Of a stretch of DNA of 64,000 bases, positions 12,957-64,000 are shown one piece after another. Position numbers and translations under genes: made by a program. The notes under the pieces were generated by a model that ran no database searches, was not told the origin of the DNA, and saw only the letters and a list, made by a program, of their open reading frames with translations. Origin of the DNA: Ophiura sarsii. Lineage: Eukaryota > Echinodermata > Ophiuroidea > Amphilepidida > Ophiuridae. The DNA lies in NCBI GenBank assembly GCA_035610835.1, contig CM069449.1:62768292-62832291 (forward strand), written 5' to 3'. Positions within the stretch are counted from its first letter, which is position 1. Every line of letters begins with the position of its first letter.

Positions 12957-13289
12957 TTATTCACGCCCCAGTGCGTCGGTAGTTTCACGGGGCGTTGTAC
13001 ACCGTGTGATGCGATAGGGCGCACAATTTGCCTCCCTGTGGCGCAGCGTGACGATCGTTCGATGCAGTGCCTTTGAATTGGACCAACCGGGTGGTATTTC
13101 TGTTGTTGTTGTGTACAAATGCGCATGCTCGGTATTGGTATGCATATTCATATATGCTAAATACTCATGGAATTCCAGGAGTAAATGCACACTTTTTGTA
13201 CTTACTATTTTCCCAGTCACTATATTTGGTCCGCCATTTTTAAAGATGGCAGCCATATAGAGGGACGTGGGGACCCAGTCTAGTACCAC
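12957..13289. other. CpG-richer block, no supported gene
   Basis: More CpG than its surroundings, with GCCATTTTTAAAGATGGC (palindromic) at its right end. A 110-codon minus-strand frame exists but shows no domain, splice context or start context that I can support. Confidence 0.4.
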
Positions 13290-13520
13290 CTTACCTGGGG
13301 TGTTAACCCCTTAGTAAACCGTATTACAGAAAAAGGCTCAGTAGGACAAGGGTTAATATGGTAAAAAAAGTATAATAGTTTGCTATTGTATTTCAGACAA
13401 ATATGTTTAACCTTTCAAGTCCCTTATTCTAATATTTTCAAGATAACTACAATAGTCGCCTATAAAGACATAATTTGCCGTTGAGTATTCCGATAGATGT
13501 GTGTGCTTAATGCTCTTTAA

Positions 13521-13735
13521 TTAACCCCCTGAGAACTACCGGCCGATTGGTCAAAAAGATAGATACATGATTTATTACACCAATCAGAGACATTTTTACA
13601 ATAGTTGTTTCCCTGATAAAAATTGGAGTAAAATATTTTACAAGCTGCATTTTAATTGGCTATTCAAATGAGTTAATTTTGCAATAAACCAATCAGAACC
13701 ACTGTAAGATAAGTCAGTAGTGCCCAGGGGGTTAA
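13521..13735 (+). mobile_element. TTAA-flanked MITE (CCCCCTG family)
   Basis: Left end TTAACCCCCTGAGAACTACC; right end GCCCAGGGGGTTAA. An inverted copy of nearly the same length is at 47,746-47,959. The TTAA target suggests a piggyBac type. Confidence 0.82.
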
Positions 13736-14261
13736 TGATAAAAAGGAACTGGCAAATTCACACTGTAGTTTACATCAACATGATTCAAATAATATCCGAC
13801 AGGTTTTCGCATTGAAGTGGTGCAATAACTCAGTCATGGACATAAACTCCCATGTCACCTGTATAAAAGGAAATAATAAAAATAACATTTAATTATAAGA
13901 TAACCTTGTGTAATACGTTTACTTTCAGGAGTCATTCCGTAAAATAGTCTTTCTGGCGAGGAAGTTAAAACTATGTTTGTGATATCCTATATTGAACGAC
14001 CAATGAACAGATAATATATTGATGAACAGGGTCCAGCACTCACAATCTTAACCCGGCACTCTAAAAAGAAAGGGTTTTTGTTGTTGATTTTTTAACAATT
14101 TGTGGATAAAATCATTAAATTGCCTCAAAAAACAAGAAAATATGTAGCAGGAACCCTCAAAGTGTGTTATTGAACTGCACCAAACCAACCGAAGCAAGCA
14201 CTCCCCCCACTAAATGCGGGAGACAAGCATACAAGGAAACCAATTTGCCGGAACGGGGGTA

Positions 14262-14577
14262 GTAGCTGCTCCAACCCCCAGTCCAGATCAGCCGAGACAA
14301 TGTAATGGCGACAGACAGACTGATTGTCCCAATGACCAGACTTAAGTGGAAGTGTGATGGGGCCAAAGTAGCTGCTCCAACCCCAGTCCAGATCAGTCGA
14401 GACAATGTAATGGCGACAGACAGACTGATTGTCCCAATGACCAGACTGAAGTGGAAGCGTGATGGGGCCGAAGTAGCTGCTACAACCCCCAGTCAAGATC
14501 AGCTGAGACAATGTAATGGCGACAGACAGACTGATTGTCTCAATGACTAGACTGAAGTGGAAGCATGATGGGGCCTA
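14262..14577. repeat. 105-106-bp tandem repeat, 3 units
   Basis: GTAGCTGCTCCAACCCC starts at 14,262, 14,368 and 14,473 (last with one change). Each unit includes GGCGACAGACAGACTGATTG and GTGATGGGGCC. A decayed tail follows to about 14,640. Confidence 0.9.
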
Positions 14578-15187
14578 AGAGAAGGACCCAACGCTGACCC
14601 GATCGCCCACTCAAGTGGGAGCGTGATGGGGCCAAGAAAAAGACCTCACGGTTACCGATCGCCAGATGCAGCTACTTTCCCAATGTAGGAATAGAGCAAT
14701 GATGGGAAAGCCTATAGAGAGGCTGAGCAATGCCAAATACCAATAGGGAGGCAGTGGTTGGGAAAGACAATCAGTGACCCTCTACTCACAGCCATGAGAA
14801 GTCATGCAGAGCTGTTGCTATGAATGACACTCAAGCAAAAGAGGGCGCTATTTATGAGACCACTACCAGAAGGGGTCACACAAAAGGCTATTTTGTTTAG
14901 GTCCACCTCTTGCCTAGTTCAATAAAAATAGTTAATAAAACTTAACCGTCCCTTAAAAAAACCTAAAAAACCATTAAGAGCGCCTCTGGATCCCATGCCT
15001 ACCCGTGGAGTCACTAATTTTCAATTCACAAGCCAAGTGAATAGACATGACAGAATGCGATTCCAGTTGACTTTTTCTTAAGTCAAGTAAAATCCATCCA
15101 ATATGTTAATAATCCGATAAGTTAAATCATTGGTTGGCTCACTGAAAACTGAAGCTAATTCTTTGATTTTGTTCAAGACACATTTAT

Positions 15188-15517
15188 TTAAAGGCATATT
15201 ATGTGATCTTTTCCAGGGAGCGCCCTCTATTCACGACTCTTTTAGAAAGTAGATTTTTTTGCAGATTTACATTTCGGATCATAAATCATGAATATATTCC
15301 AAGTTAAAGAGCGATACTATTCCTAATTATCTCAAAATCATGGTTTTAGAATGAATTTAGAGTACAAAGAGTTGTCTACGCAGACTCCGACAGTTTATTT
15401 TCACTCTAAAACCATGATTTTGAAGTAATTAAGAATCGTATCGCTCTGTAACTTGGAATGTATGCACGATTTATGATCAGTAATGTAAATCTGCAAGAAA
15501 ATCTGCTGATGACTTGC
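15188..15517. mobile_element. TTAAAGG snapback MITE, right end missing
   Basis: Begins TTAAAGGCATATTATGTGAT. The arms fold through AAAATCATGGTTTTAGA / TCTAAAACCATGATTTTGA. The right terminus is replaced by unrelated sequence after 15,517. Same family as 51,053 and 54,558. Confidence 0.85.
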
Positions 15518-15613
15518 AGGGTGCGTGCAGGCAACTCTCTTTCAAATTCAAGGACTTTTCAAGGACCAATAGTTCATATTTTAAGTACCCTAAGCAAGCC
15601 TTTTGTTAGGTCA

Positions 15614-15745
15614 AGATGGACCAGGAGCCGAATATCTGGAAAAAGCGGCTCCTGGTCCTCAAATTTTGGAGAGGACCAGGAGCCGCTTTTCCAAGACCAG
15701 GAGCCAAGCCTTGAAATAAGCGGAAAATGACCAGGAGCAATTGTT
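15614..15745. repeat. GACCAGGAGCCG direct and inverted repeats
   Basis: GACCAGGAGCC occurs on the + strand several times and inverted as GGCTCCTGGTCC, so AAAAGCGGCTCCTGGTCC folds on GGACCAGGAGCCGCTTTT. Low-copy hairpin repeat of unknown origin. Confidence 0.75.
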
Positions 15746-16209
15746 TTTTGAAAACTTCCCCTGGTTCACAGGAATTTTTAAAAAGTGAACAATTACAACT
15801 AAACTGCACTTTTACATTGTGGATATTTACTGAGTTATAGGCATTTAAACATTTCCTTTAACATAGGCTTTCAATTGAAAAAAGAAACTTTAAATCCAAA
15901 TATATCCCTTACCCCAAAGTTTTGAAACACGAAATTGATACGCCCTGAAAGGATAGTTGATTAGACATTTCTAGTTTTTTTTTAAATCCCCCCACAACCC
16001 CTCCCCCCCCACCCCCCACCAGAAATATCCCATACCCTAACGTTTGTAAACCGTAAAGGTGATATGACCTGATAGTTAAGTTGATTAGAAACAGTTTCAG
16101 TTTTTGGAAGAACCCCCTCCCCCACCCCACCCATCTCTTCCCCTCCATATGCATAACCAATGCACCATCCCCTCCCTCTCCTAGGCTACCTCTATTCCCC
16201 CCCTTAAAG

Positions 16210-16615
16210 AAGTTGTCCAGCAAGCACAACATTGTCCATTTTATGTTAGAAAAGTAATTATCGAGCCTTAATCGCATAAATATATTGAACAAAACATTAT
16301 ACTTATCATGAAACACAAATAACAACTGCCATCTCTCAACATACCATTTTTAAAAATTTGCAGTGATTTTTTAATGACTTCACGGTTATTGGTGCTCAAA
16401 TTTGCGCAAGTGCATTGTATAACTAAGACTTTTGAACATTGAAATCGAGGCTTTAAATCACCGCAATTTTTACAAATCGCATGTATGACTGATGGCAGTG
16501 TTTATTGTTTTTATGATAAATATGATGTTTTGTTCAAAATAACTACGCGATTTAGGCTCAATAATTACTTTTCTAACATATAATGGGCTATGTTGTGCTT
16601 GCCGGACACAGACTT
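16210..16615. mobile_element. foldback element
   Basis: The left arm AAGTTGTCCAGCAAGCACAA pairs imperfectly with the right arm TTGTGCTTGCCGGACACAGA, continuing about 130 bp inward (GTTAGAAAAGTAATTA on both sides). No coding frame. Confidence 0.78.
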
Positions 16616-16767
16616 GAAATGTTATAGTTACCACATACATCGGTATAACTTACGTTTGTAATCTGATTAATACCTCTGGCTGTATCTTAAAGCCTCACTA
16701 CCATCAGCAATGTATGGAACTTGAAAACCATTCTACAAGAGAAAAATATCAAACAGTCTCCTATCAA

Positions 16768-16863
16768 TTCAATAATTTTTCGACATTTTTGTAACATTTT
16801 GTTCAATTTTAAAACTGTCCTCTGCAGACGTTGAAACTGTCGTCTGCAGCGTGGAAAGTGTTA
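16768..16863 (+). mobile_element. TTAA-family MITE, fragment
   Basis: Only the right part is present, ending GCAGCGTGGAAAGTGTTAA, with a local duplication of the CTGCAGACG segment. Confidence 0.65.
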
Positions 16864-17663
16864 AGACTTTTATCAAACATTAAAGCAACTGATATCATTT
16901 AGTGGGTAGCTTTTCAACACATCAAACATCATTTCAGGGTACCAAGATGTATATTTCAAATAATAAACGAGAGAGGCATCATCAAATAACATTGTTTATA
17001 AAAAGTGTAAATATCGATGCCTTCCAAACAAACACCCAAAACCAAACCAAACCAAATGATCAAATAAAAAGACAATAACTCCCCCACTGCCCCCCCCCCA
17101 AAAAAAAAAACAATATCAAAAAAAAAAATTTAAAAAAAAGATTGATAAGATAAAATCAAATCAAAAAAGTTATCATGAACAGCAGTTAGAGTGTCCAATG
17201 CACCTAGTGTAGAGCATGATATAAATATCAAATATACGTTATAGCCGTTCATGGTTTTGGAGCCCTGGGTTTCACGCACATAACGGCAATCATCAGCCAA
17301 CTGTGGACCCATTCCAGGATCGGTCTTAAGGCTTTGAGATAGCCAAAAATTGCTCAACTGATAAAAGGTCAGGAGCATAATAATTATCATAAACTCATGA
17401 ATATCGATTTCATGGTTAGACTATCGTTTGAATAAAAGTGCTCAATCCCACACAGGAGATCTTTGTAAAATTCAAAGTTTAGACCTTCCGAGAAAGGGAG
17501 TTGTTACTCTGAGTTTCATGCCAATAAGGCAATCGTCAGACGACAAGATCATGGCGCCACATCTTCTCTCGGATGATTTCGTTGTGCGCCAATTTGTTCA
17601 AGTACGCTATTCATCCAATGTAAAGAAATGACAAGTCGGGTCACTTAATTCCACTTTGGATAT

Positions 17664-17878
17664 TTAACACTTTCCACGCGGCTATTATGCTTTACCATAT
17701 AAAAAACATTTTTTCAGAAACCTTTCTCAAGGTCTATCTCAAGGATTATTGAATCAATACTAGGCATGTTTGTGCTAATTTTAATACATCTTTTATGATG
17801 ATTCCAAATATGGTAATGAAATTTAATAATTTTGACATTTTTGAAACATTTTGTGACATTTTGGCGTGTTGTCTGCAG
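17664..17878 (+). mobile_element. TTAA-family MITE truncated at the receptor stop codon
   Basis: Left end TTAACACTTTCCACGCGGCT intact; homology runs to GTCTGCAG at 17,878 and then stops, two bases before the complement of the TGA stop. The right terminal repeat is missing. It therefore supplies the start of the 3' UTR if the stop is correct. Confidence 0.85.
17822..17827 (-). promoter_or_regulatory. candidate polyadenylation signal inside a MITE
   Basis: On the minus strand this reads ATTAAA, the commonest variant poly(A) signal, about 55 nt after the stop codon; another lies at 17,780-17,785. Both are within a truncated MITE that starts right after the stop. No AATAAA was seen closer on this strand. 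Use as a signal is inference. Confidence 0.3.
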
Positions 17879-17880
17879 CA

Positions 17881-61148
<43,268 letters not shown>

Positions 61149-64000
61149 CTGTATAAAATCAATGACGATTTTAGTTAAGACTAATATCACCAAAATACCA
61201 CCAGGTTATGTGCATGATCAAAATATGGATTTCCCTTATACTTGGTATGGTGGAAGGTCTTTATGATATAATATATTGAAATGCATTTTAAAAATTCAAA
61301 AACCATTGTTGCCATGGCAACACCCACTTGTATTGGGGGCTATTTGAGGCTATTATTAGGCATGGCATAATGCACACACAGAGAGTCTGACACTGGGAGC
61401 ATTACACTAGTGATACAACAACATATGAAGAGCTGTGTTGCAAAAGGGCCTACATCCACTTCTACCTGTTACTCATTTTGCATTATTGAATGGATGGCTA
61501 TTCACGATGTGGAATGTGGCTTGTATTGTTGGTGTCTCAATTGGCGTGCATGGATGCACTAATCCAAGTCATGAAGACAGCCATACAATATTTTGATTAA
61601 TTAATAATGCAAAATGAGCAACATGTAGGAGTGGTCTGTAAGCCCTTATGCAAACAAATCTCTTCATATAATGTATGCAGCTCCACTTTGAAAAACACCC
61701 CTATATAAAATTAATTATCTTCACATTGTGCGCTCCCTATAGGGCAGTGAGCTTGCCATGTACGGTAGTCATGGCCTTACACTATATAACCTTGATTCAG
61801 GTATAAATATTTATCATCAGGTTTTTTTAGTTAGGACTGTTTTTACCAATTTTCGAAATTTGCTCAAAACTTGAATATATTGGGCCGATTTAAATAAACC
61901 TAACCTGAGATATTGTACTAAACACTTCAATCCATTTAGTGATATGCTCAGATTTTGCATCCTTTTGAGTGAACAATGTGAGAAAAAGACTGAGAATTTA
62001 AATATGGGTATTTAAGAAATGGAAAAGCTTGTTTAATTTCTAAATCCATCAATATTTGTCAATCAAATTGGGTATACATGTTATATATCTATTACCAATC
62101 ACTTTTTATGATGCGAAAAAAATTGTCAGACATTGCTCATTTGCATATTAAGGACTTGAATAAATAATGAGCTAATTTGCATATTTAATGAGCTTATGAA
62201 ATTAAATTATAGTTTAAAAGATTGGGTATCATACAGTTAGCCAGTATACCAAGTTTGATTGTAATACACCAATTACATCTGGATTTATAACATTTAGGCA
62301 TAAAATTAGCTGGACTTTAGTCACTTTTTTGATTGAGGTCAGTAAAACTGGTCAAAATGACCAATTTCACTAGGCTATTTCAGCTTAATGCAATATAATT
62401 TTACCATATTTTTTAATTTAACATGGTATATAGATATTCAATTGTTAAGAAATATGTGTTAATGGTGTTTTGAATGTTACATTATTAACAAATTGAGCTC
62501 TCTAAATCCTGATAAATTCTATTTTGGGCATTGTTACTGTTTTTTGGCAGGTTTTCGGCCATTTTCAGAGTATTTCAAAACACCGTAACACAAGAATGCA
62601 TTGACCGATTGTCATAATTCTTTTTGGAAAATAAATCTTTTATTGCAATCTTTCATTTGAATGTAATGTGTGCTATGCCTACTATTATGCCCATTTCTAA
62701 GACAAAATTAAGGTAAAATAATATGCCCTGTTCTTCCAAGCTACTGATTCAAAACTGTAAAAGATATCAAACAAAGGACTTAAAGCAACATACTTGCGGT
62801 CGAATGAAATTAAATAATGTGTAGGGGTTATCAATTCACATATTATCAATCATGTTTCAGTTTCATTATCATTCGGGAAATGAAATAAGAAGCAATTTAT
62901 GGGCTTATTTGAAACTTTAGCAGAAGACGATTCGCAAGTGCTCTTGGAGTTACATCGGGGATATCGTTAAAATAATGACGTAGCTTAGCTAGACGGTATT
63001 TCAGTTTTTTAGCTAGCCCCATTGACAACAATGAGTGTTAGCGTTTGTTATTAAGAAAGTACTTAAAATTATTTTTGAAACTCACAATATTTTTGTCAAA
63101 CACATGATTTTACATTGAAACTAAACTATTTGGTTACACAATCCTCCCATTCACCTTATTTTAAGAGTTTTAAGAACAAGATTTCAGAAGAAAAAGTGTA
63201 AGAAACAAAAATAAACTGTTGATTTGCGCGAATGATATAGATTATAGAAACATCACAAAGTCATTGCAGACTTGCTGTAACTATTTTCACCTATAATACG
63301 CGACAGTTTAGATGGATTTGTAAACCTCTTTGATGGCAATTACGACAGATACAATGACAAAAAAAGGAAATAGATGACATCCTGAAACGATAGCTTTTGA
63401 TGGTAGAATATCAAGATGGGATGTTATTGCGAAAAAAGTATGAAGCAGTTATACAGGCATCGATATGGGAATTTGACAGCTCTGCATGTATAGGCTAACG
63501 TGTGTTCTTGCCTGAAATAATGTCAAAGTCCGTGTGTAATTTTACAATAATACGGCTTGGTTATTAATTCATGTTGATCACGCAATTACATCATGTGAAG
63601 AATCAGGGCTCAACTTTCAATTTCATCATTTCATGGAATCATTGGATTGTATTTCATGATGTTTAATTGCTAGCTACGTATACGTCACAAATTTTATAGA
63701 AAATCCCTCTTCTACAATGGAGCACCAATTGAAGATAAGTTGAACTGATAAGTGTTTTCTTTTTTTCTTTTTTATATGACGCTACAAAAAACATATAACT
63801 ACTTCAGAAAATGTTATTGACATATAAATAACTAATTAAGAGCAACTTTTCCCACCTTGAGTAATGTCCTTTAAGTGTTGCAAGGTATTATCTTTCTTCT
63901 TTACTGACAGGTAATGTCAACTCGTCAACTTTTTTGTATCCTATTTATGGCTCTGGCAACGCTGATAGTTTTAAAATATTAAAAATATGTGTTTTTTAAC
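61149..64000. other. upstream intron or 5' flank, no exon found
   Basis: About 2.9 kb of AT-rich sequence upstream of the first visible Ig exon. No long open frame, no signal-peptide-like exon ending in phase 1, and no clear transposon ends were found. Short TTTGCATATT/AATGAGC repeats occur at 62,140-62,200. The missing first exon(s) must lie beyond 64,000 or be too short to recognise. Confidence 0.5.

Noticed and set aside
12957..13289. 110-codon minus-strand frame in a CpG-richer block
   Set aside because: No recognised motif, no splice sites, basic low-information sequence; kept only as a non-genic block.
15909..16325. 138-codon minus-strand frame rich in Gly
   Set aside because: Comes from C-rich runs (CCCCCCACC) and the arm of a foldback.
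62791..62940. Possible upstream exon ending CAA|GTATGT on the minus strand near 62,793
   Set aside because: The sequence before it has stops in the required phase-1 frame and no signal-peptide-like stretch.

Overview
The window is animal nuclear DNA: AT-rich and intron-rich, crowded with DNA-transposon derivatives, LINEs and Penelope-like retroelements. It has no bacterial-type operons, no CRISPR array and no intact tRNA or rRNA gene. Short extracellular exons flanked by phase-1 introns, a Penelope-like element (PLE), RTE-type and Jockey/CR1-type LINEs, and dense foldback MITEs fit a marine invertebrate. A deuterostome such as an echinoderm or hemichordate is my best guess, by inference only.

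One host gene is recognisable. It lies on the minus strand across 17,881-61,148, and its 5' end is outside the window. Fifteen exons with consensus splice sites join in one frame into a 1,076-residue C-terminal part of a type I membrane protein: five immunoglobulin-like domains (60.7-52.6 kb), six short EGF domains (49.4-34.0 kb), an SEA-like domain split over two exons (30.9 and 24.9 kb), a seventh EGF (19.7 kb), then one transmembrane helix and a 37-residue tail (18.1-17.9 kb). All introns are phase 1 except the phase-0 intron inside the SEA domain. EGF-SEA-EGF-TM is the membrane-proximal layout of the mammalian transmembrane mucins MUC3/12/17; here Ig domains take the place of the mucin repeats. 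No signal peptide or promoter was found in 61,149-64,000.

Region 1-17,880 lies 3' of the gene and holds no gene I can support. It contains a hAT-like MITE (0.9 kb), a G-rich minisatellite (2.3 kb), a nest of TA-flanked elements (4.4-6.8 kb), direct copies of a dispersed repeat (8.1-12.3 kb), tandem repeats (14.3 kb) and foldbacks.

The introns carry most of the rest: a broken RTE-type LINE (32.0-33.9 kb), a 5'-truncated Jockey/CR1-like LINE with an open reverse transcriptase frame (40.5-42.6 kb), two decayed PLEs (25.5-27.8 and 50.0-52.1 kb), a mariner-like element with a helix-turn-helix remnant (27.8-28.9 kb), a hAT element with exact 8-bp target duplications (36.6-38.2 kb), at least nine copies or fragments of one TTAA-flanked MITE, and a 31-unit palindromic minisatellite (29.3-30.7 kb) that stops about 20 bases from a splice donor. 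Both LINEs run in the sense of the gene and both PLEs run antisense. Several palindromes and repeats sit within 10-70 bases of exon edges, the most unusual structural property of the locus.
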